In this document: in pieces, positions 1 to 10,341 of the stretch
Numbering within the stretch: the stretch's first letter is position 1
How the letters are laid out: each line of letters opens with the position of its first letter
Assembly (NCBI RefSeq): GCF_004365655.1
Contig: NZ_SOEO01000002.1
Span: 1 to 64,000 of the forward strand
Source: Epilithonimonas xixisoli
Lineage (GTDB): Bacteria; Bacteroidota; Bacteroidia; Flavobacteriales; Weeksellaceae
DNA length: 64,000 nucleotides
Direction of reading: 5' to 3'
Notes under the pieces: generated by a model
The model's database searches: none
Told to the model about the DNA's origin: nothing
The model's input: only the letters and a program-made list of their open reading frames with translations
Program-made: the position numbers and the translations under genes

Positions 1-574
1 TTCCTTTTTTATCCTACAAGACTTTTTTTAACTAAATCTAGCACTCTTCATCAAGCCCTAAATTCATAATCATCGTCTGTAAGCTCTTCTGCGCTACCAA
101 TTCTCTCGTTTTGGTTCTGCAAATATAGGGTGGAAAAAGCTGCACTTGCAAATGGATTTAACATAATGTTTACAATTGTGTAAAACTACCGTAATTAACG
201 AACTGTAAAACAACAAGATAAAACGTAGTTTAAAGTTATCCACATTATGTTAAATATCGTTAAACGGATGAAAAACATCGATTCTATGGAGTGCGACAGG
301 GATAGTAGCGGTTATCCTTTTGCTTTTTTCGTGGATGGATTGGGAAAATGTGAGTCGGGAAAGAATGGTTCTTTATATATAGTATGTTGAAACTATAACA
401 AAAAAAAGCAAAAGATAGTAGCGGATAGCCCGGTGACAAAAATTGCGTGGGGAAAGAATTGGCTTTTTGGCAGTTGCCCAAAGGACTATTGGAATTGATT
501 GAATATCTAAATCCTTTTGAAATTTCTCGCAGATCAAGCGGATTTTGCAGATTTGATTATGATTGAAAATAATT
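1..574. other. Intergenic region at left edge
   Basis: No convincing gene is present. Positions 1-283 are AT-rich with no supported feature. Positions about 295-435 hold the repeat element listed separately. A 65-codon open frame on the minus strand across that element is biased toward P, F, S and Y in a way typical of chance frames, so I do not call it a gene. The 13-mer TATATATAGTATG occurs near 374 and again near 609. Confidence 0.6.
295..435. repeat. Structured intergenic repeat element
   Basis: The 11-mer GATAGTAGCGG occurs at 301-311 and again at 414-424. Between them lie inverted arms: CTTTTGCTTTTTT at 317-329 and its reverse complement at 402-414. The element therefore folds into a long stem with about 70 nt of loop, each arm flanked by the same 11-mer. 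This organisation resembles dispersed intergenic repeats of flavobacterial genomes. That resemblance is from memory and has not been searched. Confidence 0.5.
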
Positions 575-1000
575 TTAAATCTTGTTTTGAAATTTCACAT
601 ACTTATTATATATATAGTATGCGAATGATAATCCTAATGTGTCTGCAATAGCATCAAGAACTTCCAGTGAGCGACCCCACTTCATAACGTCTTGTAGAAT
701 CTCTGTGAGTAATGCGTAAGAAATGAGAATGAGAAAGTAGTAAAGTATGGATACTTTGGGAAAACGAACCCGGAAGAAAAATCCTAGAAGGAAAAATATG
801 GTAAAGTGAATGAGTTTGTCCAGATGCGGAAACATAAAGAAATATTCTTTGTTCTCCACGCCGGGACGCAAAAGCATATAAGTAAGAAATGCCCAATAAA
901 TGGGCAATGTGATCTTACTGTATTTGTTTATGAGATTATCCAACAACTTCTTGGTATTCTTCTGCGGATAGCAAGTTTGCGAAATCTGCTGAGTCAGCAA
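575..1000 (-). CDS. VanZ-like membrane protein
   Basis: A 141-residue inner-membrane protein with four hydrophobic segments at roughly residues 32-47, 62-79, 84-104 and 117-133. The core carries the VanZ-family pattern: a HLDKLIHF stretch before helix 2 and, before helix 4, E-I-L-Q followed by WGRS and D-x3-D-x2-G. The biochemical role of most VanZ-like proteins outside glycopeptide-resistance operons is unknown. The longest reading frame overlaps the 3' end of gcvH by 65 nt. A TTG codon near residue 22 would give a shorter and perhaps more natural product, so the start is uncertain. It is probably co-transcribed with gcvH. Confidence 0.75.
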   Translation of the reverse strand: MLTQQISQTCYPQKNTKKLLDNLINKYSKITLPIYWAFLTYMLLRPGVENKEYFFMFPHLDKLIHFTIFFLLGFFFRVRFPKVSILYYFLILISYALLTEILQDVMKWGRSLEVLDAIADTLGLSFAYYIYNKYVKFQNKI

Positions 1001-1313
1001 CTTTCAATTTGATGATCCAACCTTTTCCGTACGGATCTGTATTGAGTAATTCTGGCTGATCTTCCAAATCTGCGTTGACTTCTAAAACAGTTCCCGGAAT
1101 TGGAAGGAAAAGATCGGAAACAGTTTTCACGGCTTCTACACTTCCGAAAACGTCGCCTTCGTTTAGATCTTCGTCCACTGTGTCAACATCTACGAAAACG
1201 ATGTCTCCCAATTCGCCTTGGGCATAATCTGTAATTCCGATTGTTGCAACGTCGCCTTCAACTTTTACCCACTCGTGGTCTTTGGTGTACTTTAGTTCTG
1301 ATGGTGTGTTCAT
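936..1313 (-). CDS. gcvH: Glycine cleavage system H protein
   Basis: A 125-residue lipoyl carrier of the glycine cleavage system. It shuttles the aminomethyl group from the P protein (glycine decarboxylase) to the T protein in the cytoplasm. The lipoyl-domain motif [11 protein letters not shown] is intact and Lys63 is the expected lipoylation site. The preceding GDIVFVDV strand and the YTKDHEWV start are typical of the family, as is the length. It stands apart from genes for the P and T proteins, and follows sprA in the same direction. A good flavobacterial promoter at 1,334-1,364 and the sprA terminator upstream suggest it is transcribed on its own together with the vanZ-like gene. Confidence 0.96.
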   Translation of the reverse strand: MNTPSELKYTKDHEWVKVEGDVATIGITDYAQGELGDIVFVDVDTVDEDLNEGDVFGSVEAVKTVSDLFLPIPGTVLEVNADLEDQPELLNTDPYGKGWIIKLKVADSADFANLLSAEEYQEVVG

Positions 1314-1333
1314 TTTCTTTGATTAGGTTTTGG

Positions 1334-1364
1334 CAAATTTAATTATATAATTAAGATATAACAA
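1334..1364 (-). promoter_or_regulatory. Promoter of gcvH
   Basis: Read on the minus strand, TTG (1,362-1,364) is followed by 20 nt and then TAAATTTG (1,334-1,341). This matches the Bacteroidota TTG - N17-23 - TAnnTTTG promoter. It lies 21 nt before the gcvH ATG. Confidence 0.65.
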
Positions 1365-1384
1365 TAGAATAAAAATAAATTACA

Positions 1385-1419
1385 AAAAAAAGAGTAAACA
1401 AATTGCTTACTCTTTTTCA
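1385..1419 (-). terminator. Terminator downstream of sprA
   Basis: AAAGAGTAA (1,389-1,397) pairs with TTACTCTTT (1,407-1,415), with A- and T-tracts on either side. It lies between the 3' end of sprA and the gcvH promoter and separates the two transcripts. Confidence 0.75.
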
Positions 1420-1465
1420 TAATTGATGAATGATAATTGTTTAATGATAAATCATCGATTCATTT

Positions 1466-4400
1466 TTAATTTCCTGTTCCTCCAAATGTGAGTGTGGCTG
1501 TGATACCCGCTCGAACTGTGGACAATGGGAATGCTGTTGAAATCTTATATTTTGTCATCATCTGATCGTAGAAGAATTTCAGGTTTAGGTTTTGAGACAT
1601 ATTGTAGTCTGCTGAGAACTTAAGACTGAAAATCTTTTGTCCACCTGTAATCTGAGAATCGTCTATCAAAATATTGGTGATTGTCGTTTTGCTATCTCTC
1701 ATAGAAAGATCTGCTCTGATGTTCAAATCACTCTTGATGTCTCTCGGTTTGCTCTTATAATTGATTCGGATTTTCAAATCTTTCAAGATGTAACCGTAAC
1801 CTACTACGAACTCGTTTCCTAATTCCTCCGTCAAAGTGGTGTTGACCAATCCTAATACATAAGTTCTGTCTCTATTGTAATTGAAACGGAACTGCATGTT
1901 ATTCCTCATCGTCACATCAAAACCAACAAGTGGTGAAAACTGCTCCACATATCCAACTTGTGTAAATGAGTAAGGATTGTACCTGTTCCCATTGGAATCA
2001 TAAGCTGTTGATGTATTGGACGGATCTATGTTATAATAATCTATGCTAGACTGCACGCCTGCCATTGTAAATGTAGAAACATAAGAATGCAAAATATCAA
2101 ACTTGGAGAACTGACTATTTACAATCGGAAGGTTTCTAAGCCCGGAGTAAACCAATTTCCAGTTTGGTAACGGAATTCCTGCTTTGGTTGGGTTGCTCAA
2201 TTTCTTAGGAGACTTCCCTTCTATCGCCGCTTGGAATGCCGGAATCAAAACATACGAATTGCTCTTGGAGTAGCCTGCCGTAAATCCTTCTCGGTCTTGA
2301 ATACCTTCATACTGTTGAGAAATTGCCAATGCATTATCTTTAATCGATTGATAAAGCGCCGCGCCATCTTTGAAAGCCGTTTTGAATGACCAAGTTGTAT
2401 TGGAATAAGTAATCATCTCTGTTCCAAATGCATCTCTGTAACCACGATAATCCGTAAGATCATCCACTACATTGTATCCACCCTGCGTATAATTTCTGTT
2501 ATAATTCTGCAAGACGTTGAAATCTATTCTAAGGTCATTGGCTGGCATCACCTGCAAATTCCCCGTGAAAGTTCTGTTGCTCATTTCAGAATAGACATCG
2601 TTCATCAATGTAGAGTTGGAAACCCATCCGTTTTCTATCACCGTTCTTCTGATGTCGGCCTGAGATCCGAGCAAGAATCCAACAGTTGGTCCGCCAAGTG
2701 TTTGTCCAACGCCGTAGAAATTAGGAGCAGACAACAGTCCTGGCAACATAATTCCGTTGTTTTCATTGTAATTAAAATCCAATTGTTTGAACGAGGTCAA
2801 TGCATAAGCCACAGCTTGGATTGGCGTCAATTTGTTCTTGAATTTATAAGACTTGAATTTGAATCTACTATTTTTCTTGGTAAATGCTGTGTTGTAAACA
2901 TTGTTCAACGAGTCAATTTCCTGACGGCGCTTTTGCATTGTTTCATTAATCTTCTTAAAGTAATTGAACTTGCCAAAGAACTTAGGAATATCTACTGTCG
3001 AAGTTGCTACGATTGCATTGGTATTTTGAGAAATATTACCCAAATTATCAATTGCTCCAGTTTCCGGGTTTTGGAAGTTTCTCACTGCTGTAGATCTTGC
3101 ATTCCAGTTGTACTGGAACTGATAACTCACTTCGGCATTGATGAAATCCAAATATGGGAAATATTCAAACGGCAATCTGTAGTTCAACTGCGCTCTGTGA
3201 TTGTACAAAACAGGACGACCTGCACGGAACGGATTTCCGAAGATCGAACGGTTGTTCATAGAGTTCACGTCTATCTGATCATTCAACGTTTTGGTTTCGG
3301 AATTGATTTCCAGCTTTAGAGATTTCGTAAAATTAAATCCTAAACTGTACTGCCATCCGAAGAAGAAGTTTCTGTTTCTGATGGTTTCAAAATCATTTCC
3401 TGGATTTCCGGAAAGAAGTGCATCTACATTTCTATATTCTAACTCATTGTAATTTCTGTCCAAGATTGTTCTGAAAGATAACCTGGTTGGAATCGGATTG
3501 AAGTTGACTTCCTTGATCCATCTCAAATATTTGTAAGACTTCGCAGTATCGCTCACCATTTTGTTGAATGGTTTCAAAACATACGGTTTGAAGGTATAGT
3601 TGTACTCTACATAACCTTTCAAATATTGTCTGTAATTTCTCTTGGTGTAAACATCTCTGTAGAAATCGTCGTTATAAATCGCCGTTACATTTAAGTTCTC
3701 CACATCGTAGAACTTCGGTTTTTTATCCGGATTCATTCTTTCTTTTCTCATATTCACAACACCGATGCTTCTTTGCTGTGTGTAGGTGCTCACTACTTTT
3801 TTAAGCTCGCCTTCGTTTGGTGCTTTGCTCAATTCGATATCATTGTCCAAAGGATTGTACTTTGGATTGGTCATCGTTTGTGTGTAAGAATAATTTACAG
3901 GAATCTTCATCCCGACTTTCTCTGGCAAGAATTTGTCCACATTCACAGTTGTGTTGATGCTGAAAGCAGAATTCTCATCCTGAGATCTTTCGGATGGTTT
4001 TTGATCTATCGCTCCAAATCCTACAGAGGCATACGATGCATTGGCATTCACCATTGCAAAATCTCCAAGGTTGAAGTTAAGACTTGCGTTCCCTGCGTAT
4101 CCACCTTTGTTTTCGATTTCGGAAAGACGGATTTCATTGACCCAAAGAACAAGAGTTTTGGGATCTGCCCGAAAGATTTTGTCTGCAGCACCTGGAACTG
4201 TATTTCTAACCCCAATCAAAATGGTGGTTATATTTCCGATACTAGGACGACCTTTTACGTAGATTTTTTTATCATTATCTCCATAATCTGGGAATATATA
4301 TCTATCTGCTATATTTTGCCCTCCGGATCTTATGAGTTCATCTCTTTTCAATTTAGCATTCACGAAGTTTTCAATCTCAAGATTCACTTCATTTTCTGAT

Positions 4401-7400
4401 GGCCAAATATCCAATGGCGACGTTGCATTTTGTGATGTATAATTTAGTGAAGATTCATATTCATAATAATTATCTACCGCATCACTACCAAAACGGATAA
4501 AGAATTTGGCATTTGGATCTTTAGTAAGATTTGTCTGAAGTAGATTTTGTGCGTGTACAAACATTTGTAATTTTTTGTAACGACGCATATCCAAACTTGT
4601 ATTTTTGAAAACACCTCTAGCTTCACCACTCAAGTTGGTAACTTTCATATATAGTGAAGACTCATTTTGTCTTTGTGCACCGGCATTTCCGCTCAATACT
4701 TGTCTGTCAATTCCAGGAGGCAAAACGTAAGGTGGAGAACCTTGACCATTCTCTTCTAAGTTCACACTCCCCACATCAAAGTTTGAATTGATATCTTGAA
4801 CAGATGGTGAATTACCTTCGTCTTCATTATCAACAGCTGGACTTACAATTAAGTTTGCATATTTTCTCCAGTCTGACCTTACCAAATCGAAAGTTCCAAA
4901 TCTCAAAGTAGAAGTCTGGTCAAATCCTTTCATTAATAATCTTGCAAATCTCACATTATTAAGAACAGATGCGCTAGAACCTTCAACAACTTCGCCTCCA
5001 GTTACACCATCATATTGTGCCACAGGGATTCTGAACAAGAACCATTTAACTTTTCTAGATTGTCCGTTTTCAAATTTTGCATCGACTTCTTTTACATCTA
5101 CAATTTTGTTCTGTCCCAAAACCATACTTGAAGCTGATAAGTCGATGGTGTATTGATTATAGTTTTCTGTAAGATCTAAGTTGTAATCTCTGTTTACATC
5201 TTCTGCATCCGGTGTTTGGGAAGATACTTCCATAGAGTTTGCCGCAGAGTTGCCTTCCGGATTTCGGAAATATCTGTAACGCTCTGTCAAAGAAGATGCA
5301 AGATCTCCCTGGAATTGGTCGGACATATAGAACACAAAATTATCAGAAGCCGGATCTAACTCATTCGTAATTGGATTCACAAAATTGACTCCAAATTTCT
5401 CCTGCTCCTGAGTTCCGTTCATCCCATCATAACCCAAATCTTGTTGCGCTCTCTCATCACCTTCTGTGGAGAAAGCGTAAAGAATTGGAAATTGACTTGG
5501 CTGAGTTCCCCAGTTTGTAGAAGAAGTATTGGTTGGGGTACTTCCCGTCGGCAATCCGTTTTCGTATTGTAGTTTACCATCTTTCAGGACATCTTCGGAG
5601 ACGTTTCCTAGCTGTAGCAATAGTTTTGGATCGGTTCCCAAATTGTTTCCGTCAGCTCTTGGATCCATCATCCAAAATTCAACATAATCGATATTGGATG
5701 TGACGAAGTTGGTAACAGAAATTGGTCTCATCAAACCGGCCCATCTTTGAGAAGGTGATTCGGTAAGTGGATTGACGTTGTAAGGACCTCTCTGCTCCGG
5801 ATAATAAGTAATATCAAAAGTGTTAAGAATCGTTTGCTCTCCTGCCACAAAATCTCGGCTGTTGAAAAGTTCTCTCATCTCTACTCTTCTGGATGCGTGA
5901 TTGGAAAGTGCCTGTGCATTGATTCCATTTGGAGCACCACCACCAACACCGTAGAATCTCGGATCAATGGTGTACCAAGATAAAAGACCTCTTCCGTATC
6001 CGCTTGTAAGATTGTCATTATCCACATTCATCGGGAAAGTCACAAGATCATCCTTATTTTTCTCCGGGCGAGATGCCAAACTCCACATTGCTGGTTCTTT
6101 CAAAGAGATTTTGGAGGTTGTTTGTTCAAAATCATCGATGTAAGATTGGTCATTGATTCCTTTGCTTTGTCCCGGTATTAGATAAGCGCCTTCTGCTTTA
6201 AAGTTCAAATTGGATGGTGCTTCTGTATTGACGAATGGAATTTTGTCGGTCAATCTTGTCAAGAATGGCAATTCATTATTGTACATCATATTGAATCCGG
6301 CCATCGTGTTGCTCACAGCTTCCTGCCCGTAATTCACTTTTTGGGTCAAAGGTCTTTCTGAATAATTAACAACCGTTGCACCAACCATCAAATGATCACT
6401 GAATTTCCGCTCCAAATTCAATCCCCAGAAACTTTTTCTCTGAGTGTTGAATGTCAATTGATTTTCTAATGAAATATTAATCGCCTGTCCGGATTGTTTT
6501 ACGGTTTCATTAATGATATTAACGGTTCCCGTCATGTAATCCACCGTGTAATCTACACCTTCCATCAGCTGTGCTCCGTTTGCAGTAACTTTTACAGAGC
6601 CCTGCGGAACGTTAATTGCGCCTAGAGAAATCCCTTGACCTTGACTTCCTTTGTAGCGACCTTCGATGGTGTAGCGTAATGGGACATCAGATTGTGGGTT
6701 TTTCTGTTTATTATAAATATCATTAAAAACATAACTGGATTTATCCGTATTTGACAAGATACTTTCTAAATAACTTCCAAAAGGCTTAGCTTTTGTAAAG
6801 ATGATTTTTCCGTTCTCAGCATCTACTGTAATCCCATTTACAAAATCGAAAACTCCATCACCTCTTTCTCCATTAGCATTGGTCTGGACGTCATTATTGA
6901 TATTCAAACGGTCTAAATTGAATAATCTTAGTAAATTTGTATCTGGTGGAAAAGGATTAAGATTAGGATTATTTGGGTCCGTACCATATGTCGCTCCGGG
7001 AAGATAATTAACTTTACCTCCAGAGTTTGGATCTTTATAATAGACATTCAATAAGAAATCCTGTGGCTGAATCTGGCTTGTGTTAAGAGAATAGATATTC
7101 TTCATCATCAAATCCCACATTGGAGATGTGGTATTCACAGAAACGTTGGATCTCAAAAGTTTTGCTACAAGAACGCTATTCTCCTCCGCAAACTCCCCAA
7201 CTTTGTAAACTTGGCTAGATCCGTTCAATGTATAAGAATAAGATACTGCTAAAAACTGTTCATTATTCAATCTTTGATTCAACGAGATGTAACCAAGTTG
7301 CGTATTATATTTATATTCAGAACTTGTTAGTCTTCTGGCTTTTCTGTTGAAGATGTATTGCTCACCATTGTTACTATATGGTTGAGTACTTCCCGGGAAT

Positions 7401-8614
7401 GTGTTTCCATTCAACAAATCTGGAGGAGAGGAAGCTTCTCTATTGGTTCCTAATGTACTTGTAATTGCTCCATACAAACCTTGATTGGTATTACTTGGCG
7501 TTGTCCCATCCTGTTCTCCCAAATCTCGGATTCCGATAATTGGTTTTTGAGTTTCTAAGTTGGCTCCACCTTGATCCAGAACCCAAACTTCCAACCTTGT
7601 GATGTTAACTCGGGAATTAATCAAGGGATAATTGGCTAAAGCTGTATCATAGTTGTCCAAGAAATATTTCCCTAAGAAAAAGTGCTGGTTATCTTCATAA
7701 TCATAAGCGTTTACCTTAAAAGTGCTCATTGTTCCGCCACCTTGTGCTACAATCGTTTTCGCCTCGCCTTGCTGTTGAGAAAAGACTAAAGTTCCCGTTG
7801 TTTTACCCAACTGAAACTCTGTTTTGAGACCGAATAACGATTGTGAACCTCGGATCAAACTGGTAGAAAGCGGCATACTGATGTTACCAACTTCTACCCT
7901 CTTGATGATTTTATCTTCTGGGTCGTTTCCTTTTTCATTAAGACCTTTATTCATCAGATCTTTCCAAGTTCCCTTTTGTTGCCAAACCATATTCATACGA
8001 TTTTCAAAAGCAAATCCACTTTGGGTATCGTAATTGGCTTTTAGCTGAAGATTTTCTCCAACTTTTCCTGTGATTCCCAATTGGATTCTCTGTTGAATAT
8101 TGATCGCAAAACTGGTTCTATTCTGAGGAAGAACGAGTGGATTATCGATTTTTTGGTAAAGTCCGCCAAGATCAAATGAGGCAAAACCTTGCGGAATCAA
8201 CTCAATTTTGTTGCCACCAAAAACATTTTCGAACATTTTATTTTTGATCGTAATTGCCGGTAGCAAGCCCTTTTTCTTGGCATCGCTTTGGTCTTTTCTA
8301 CGTCCAAGATCATTTAATAATGACTTTTCTTCATAATAGGTACGAAGATTGTTCTCCATCACGTATGTTTTGTATTCCTCAAACGTCATTGCGATTGGAG
8401 CACCCACCACCGAGTTACCGATTTTTGGATACAGATAATACATACCCGTTTTGATGTCATAGAATGCATCATAGCGGATGGGATCTGCAAGACTAAAATC
8501 TGTTCTGATGCTTACCAAGCTGTCAGACGGTTTTTCCTGTGCAAATATGCTTGTAGAACCTACAAAAAATAAAAAAAGGAGGGTTAATTTATAAAGGTAA
8601 ATATTTTTCTTCAC
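1466..8614 (-). CDS. sprA: SprA, type IX secretion outer-membrane translocon
   Basis: A 2,382-residue protein, matching the very large SprA/Sov family. SprA forms the giant outer-membrane beta-barrel channel of the Bacteroidota type IX secretion system, which exports gliding adhesins and enzymes. The N terminus is a Sec signal peptide (MKKNIYLYK, then a hydrophobic core ending at IFAQ). The long body is rich in aromatic beta-strand segments, and the C terminus ends in a short barrel-like strand with FGGTGN. It sits directly behind ruvA and ahead of gcvH, the usual flavobacterial neighbourhood. No frameshift or truncation is seen, so the host should have a working translocon if the remaining T9SS genes are present elsewhere. 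Confidence 0.96.
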   Translation of the reverse strand: MKKNIYLYKLTLLFLFFVGSTSIFAQEKPSDSLVSIRTDFSLADPIRYDAFYDIKTGMYYLYPKIGNSVVGAPIAMTFEEYKTYVMENNLRTYYEEKSLLNDLGRRKDQSDAKKKGLLPAITIKNKMFENVFGGNKIELIPQGFASFDLGGLYQKIDNPLVLPQNRTSFAINIQQRIQLGITGKVGENLQLKANYDTQSGFAFENRMNMVWQQKGTWKDLMNKGLNEKGNDPEDKIIKRVEVGNISMPLSTSLIRGSQSLFGLKTEFQLGKTTGTLVFSQQQGEAKTIVAQGGGTMSTFKVNAYDYEDNQHFFLGKYFLDNYDTALANYPLINSRVNITRLEVWVLDQGGANLETQKPIIGIRDLGEQDGTTPSNTNQGLYGAITSTLGTNREASSPPDLLNGNTFPGSTQPYSNNGEQYIFNRKARRLTSSEYKYNTQLGYISLNQRLNNEQFLAVSYSYTLNGSSQVYKVGEFAEENSVLVAKLLRSNVSVNTTSPMWDLMMKNIYSLNTSQIQPQDFLLNVYYKDPNSGGKVNYLPGATYGTDPNNPNLNPFPPDTNLLRLFNLDRLNINNDVQTNANGERGDGVFDFVNGITVDAENGKIIFTKAKPFGSYLESILSNTDKSSYVFNDIYNKQKNPQSDVPLRYTIEGRYKGSQGQGISLGAINVPQGSVKVTANGAQLMEGVDYTVDYMTGTVNIINETVKQSGQAINISLENQLTFNTQRKSFWGLNLERKFSDHLMVGATVVNYSERPLTQKVNYGQEAVSNTMAGFNMMYNNELPFLTRLTDKIPFVNTEAPSNLNFKAEGAYLIPGQSKGINDQSYIDDFEQTTSKISLKEPAMWSLASRPEKNKDDLVTFPMNVDNDNLTSGYGRGLLSWYTIDPRFYGVGGGAPNGINAQALSNHASRRVEMRELFNSRDFVAGEQTILNTFDITYYPEQRGPYNVNPLTESPSQRWAGLMRPISVTNFVTSNIDYVEFWMMDPRADGNNLGTDPKLLLQLGNVSEDVLKDGKLQYENGLPTGSTPTNTSSTNWGTQPSQFPILYAFSTEGDERAQQDLGYDGMNGTQEQEKFGVNFVNPITNELDPASDNFVFYMSDQFQGDLASSLTERYRYFRNPEGNSAANSMEVSSQTPDAEDVNRDYNLDLTENYNQYTIDLSASSMVLGQNKIVDVKEVDAKFENGQSRKVKWFLFRIPVAQYDGVTGGEVVEGSSASVLNNVRFARLLMKGFDQTSTLRFGTFDLVRSDWRKYANLIVSPAVDNEDEGNSPSVQDINSNFDVGSVNLEENGQGSPPYVLPPGIDRQVLSGNAGAQRQNESSLYMKVTNLSGEARGVFKNTSLDMRRYKKLQMFVHAQNLLQTNLTKDPNAKFFIRFGSDAVDNYYEYESSLNYTSQNATSPLDIWPSENEVNLEIENFVNAKLKRDELIRSGGQNIADRYIFPDYGDNDKKIYVKGRPSIGNITTILIGVRNTVPGAADKIFRADPKTLVLWVNEIRLSEIENKGGYAGNASLNFNLGDFAMVNANASYASVGFGAIDQKPSERSQDENSAFSINTTVNVDKFLPEKVGMKIPVNYSYTQTMTNPKYNPLDNDIELSKAPNEGELKKVVSTYTQQRSIGVVNMRKERMNPDKKPKFYDVENLNVTAIYNDDFYRDVYTKRNYRQYLKGYVEYNYTFKPYVLKPFNKMVSDTAKSYKYLRWIKEVNFNPIPTRLSFRTILDRNYNELEYRNVDALLSGNPGNDFETIRNRNFFFGWQYSLGFNFTKSLKLEINSETKTLNDQIDVNSMNNRSIFGNPFRAGRPVLYNHRAQLNYRLPFEYFPYLDFINAEVSYQFQYNWNARSTAVRNFQNPETGAIDNLGNISQNTNAIVATSTVDIPKFFGKFNYFKKINETMQKRRQEIDSLNNVYNTAFTKKNSRFKFKSYKFKNKLTPIQAVAYALTSFKQLDFNYNENNGIMLPGLLSAPNFYGVGQTLGGPTVGFLLGSQADIRRTVIENGWVSNSTLMNDVYSEMSNRTFTGNLQVMPANDLRIDFNVLQNYNRNYTQGGYNVVDDLTDYRGYRDAFGTEMITYSNTTWSFKTAFKDGAALYQSIKDNALAISQQYEGIQDREGFTAGYSKSNSYVLIPAFQAAIEGKSPKKLSNPTKAGIPLPNWKLVYSGLRNLPIVNSQFSKFDILHSYVSTFTMAGVQSSIDYYNIDPSNTSTAYDSNGNRYNPYSFTQVGYVEQFSPLVGFDVTMRNNMQFRFNYNRDRTYVLGLVNTTLTEELGNEFVVGYGYILKDLKIRINYKSKPRDIKSDLNIRADLSMRDSKTTITNILIDDSQITGGQKIFSLKFSADYNMSQNLNLKFFYDQMMTKYKISTAFPLSTVRAGITATLTFGGTGN

Positions 8615-8656
8615 TTATATTTTTTTAAGAAACTGATGATAAAAAACCACCAATTG

Positions 8657-9241
8657 TTAAATATTTTTTAAAATCTCTTTCACTAATTCTTCTACAGAAG
8701 CTTCCGGTTTTTGCTTCAGAACACGATCTGCAATTTTCTCGCTTACTTTCTTGGAAATCCCTAAAACTTCTAAAGCAGATAACGCCTCATTCTTGATTTT
8801 ATTGTTTACAAAATTAGAAAGTTTTTCCTCAGAAATACTGAATGCACCAACCTTATCACGAAGATCGACGATGATTCTTTCGGCAGTTTTCACACCTATT
8901 CCTTTTACCTTTTGGATGAGTCCGCTGTTGCCGGAAAGAATGGCATTTGCAGCATCGGACAAACTGAGAGATGAGAGCAAAATCAAGGCAGAAACCGGTC
9001 CTACGCCGTTAACACTTATTAACAGGTTAAACATCTCCTTTTCCTCCTTGCTGTAGAATCCAAAAAGTAAATGCGCATCCTCACGAATGATTTGCTGGAT
9101 GAAAAGAAAAACCTCAGAATTTAGTTTTAGATTATGGGAAGTTTGCAAGCTTACACTTACATAATATCCAATTCCACCTGCCTCGATAACGGCAAATGTG
9201 GGCGTGAGTTCTTGAACCAAACCTCTTATAGAATAAATCAT
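8657..9241 (-). CDS. ruvA: Holliday junction branch migration protein RuvA
   Basis: A 194-residue DNA-binding subunit of the RuvAB branch-migration motor, which moves Holliday junctions so RuvC can cut them. The order is an N-terminal OB fold (about residues 1-63), two helix-hairpin-helix motifs (SVNGVGPVSA near residue 77 and KGIGVKTAE near residue 113), a flexible linker, and the small C-terminal domain that contacts RuvB (about 148-194). Length and motifs are normal. It is 42 nt upstream of sprA and likely shares its transcript. Confidence 0.96.
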   Translation of the reverse strand: MIYSIRGLVQELTPTFAVIEAGGIGYYVSVSLQTSHNLKLNSEVFLFIQQIIREDAHLLFGFYSKEEKEMFNLLISVNGVGPVSALILLSSLSLSDAANAILSGNSGLIQKVKGIGVKTAERIIVDLRDKVGAFSISEEKLSNFVNNKIKNEALSALEVLGISKKVSEKIADRVLKQKPEASVEELVKEILKNI

Positions 9242-9289
9242 TGAAATACAAAAATTAGGGTTTTGCGAAGATATAAATTAACTCAAAGA

Positions 9290-9322
9290 AAAAAGCCATC
9301 TTAACAACTAAAATGGCTTTTT
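9290..9322. terminator. Terminator between ruvA and the LRR gene
   Basis: AAAAAGCCAT (9,290-9,299) pairs with ATGGCTTTTT (9,313-9,322) around a 13-nt loop. It can end transcription in either direction. The 25-nt segment at 9,295-9,319 is nearly identical to the hairpin at 10,342-10,367 on the other side of the LRR gene. Confidence 0.7.
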
Positions 9323-9442
9323 ATCAATATTTCTTTAATAATTTTCTTCTTTCGCGCTCATCCTTATTTTTAAACAAGCGTTTTACAGATATTTGAATAA
9401 AATTTCAATTTATTTTTATGTTAATTTTAAAAAGAGTTTAAT

Positions 9443-10285
9443 CTAATTTTTCTTAAAATATATTTCTCCAGAAGACAATTTGGATCTTGAAAATTGCAAA
9501 TCATTTTCAGAAACCGGATTCTTGTCCAAACCTATGGATTGTAGTAAAACTAAATTTGACAGGTCCAAAGCAAAAGATGAAATCTTATTATTTTCTAAGG
9601 CGAGTACTTTCAAACTTTTCAAATTACTGAGTTCTTGACCAATTTTTTCAATCTGATTATTTTCCAAAAACAAACCCCATAAGTTTGGCAGATCATAAAT
9701 GAAATTTGGAACAGCCTTGATTTTGTTATTATTAAAATTAATTCTTTTTAATCTCTTGAGGTTTGCAATTTCCGCAGGTATTTCCTCAAACTGGTTATGA
9801 TCGAGATATAAATCTTCCAAATTCTTTAGGTTTGAGAAAGAAACTGGCAACGTATTAAAATCGTTTTCGGTGAAGTAAACATCTTTCAAATTGGTCAATT
9901 TCCCAATATCTTTGGGCAATTGTTTAAATCTACAGCGATCGAAGGCCAGTTCTTCAAGATTTTTTAAATCCGTAATCGAATTGGGAATTTTTGAAAGTGA
10001 TTTGTTATCGACAATCTTAAGTGTTTTTAGATTTTGCAAACTTCCCAGTTATTCGGGCAAAGATTTTAATTTGGGGTTGAACGCAATGATCAATATCTCT
10101 AAATTGACAAATCTATCGATAGAATTAGGCAATTCCACAATATTCTCATCATCAGAAATAGATAATCTTGTGACTTTCAAAGGTTCTTTGAACGCTTCTT
10201 CCAAAGATCCATAGAATTTTTGCTGAGCGTAAGAAAAACCACTTATGAAAATAAATATCAGTAAAATAAATCTGGCTTTATTCAT
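9443..10285 (-). pseudogene. Secreted leucine-rich-repeat protein, broken by an in-frame stop
   Basis: The first part (10,285 to 10,049) encodes a signal peptide (MNKARFILLIFIFISG...YAQ) and the first leucine-rich repeats. The second part (10,039 to 9,443) continues the repeats in the same frame, with about seven more L-x2-L-x-L units. The only interruption is a TAA at 10,049-10,051, in the motif SLPE-stop-LGSLQNL. The leucine-rich consensus would allow Glu there, so a GAA-to-TAA change is the simplest explanation. Restored, the protein would have 281 residues and be exported, a class often used for protein-protein contact. It could be a true loss, a polymorphic site or a sequencing error. 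The gene is inserted between ruvA and maeB, which are usually adjacent. Confidence 0.8.
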
Positions 10286-10341
10286 ATTTCAATTTTAAAT
10301 GAATATCGAAAAGACTAAGATAGAAATACTAAAACAAAAAC

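Noticed and set aside
284-481. 65-codon minus-strand frame
   Set aside because: It runs across the repeat element and has a composition typical of chance frames.
2702-3319. 205-codon plus-strand frame inside sprA
   Set aside because: It is antisense to a clear, full-length sprA; long opposite frames are common there.
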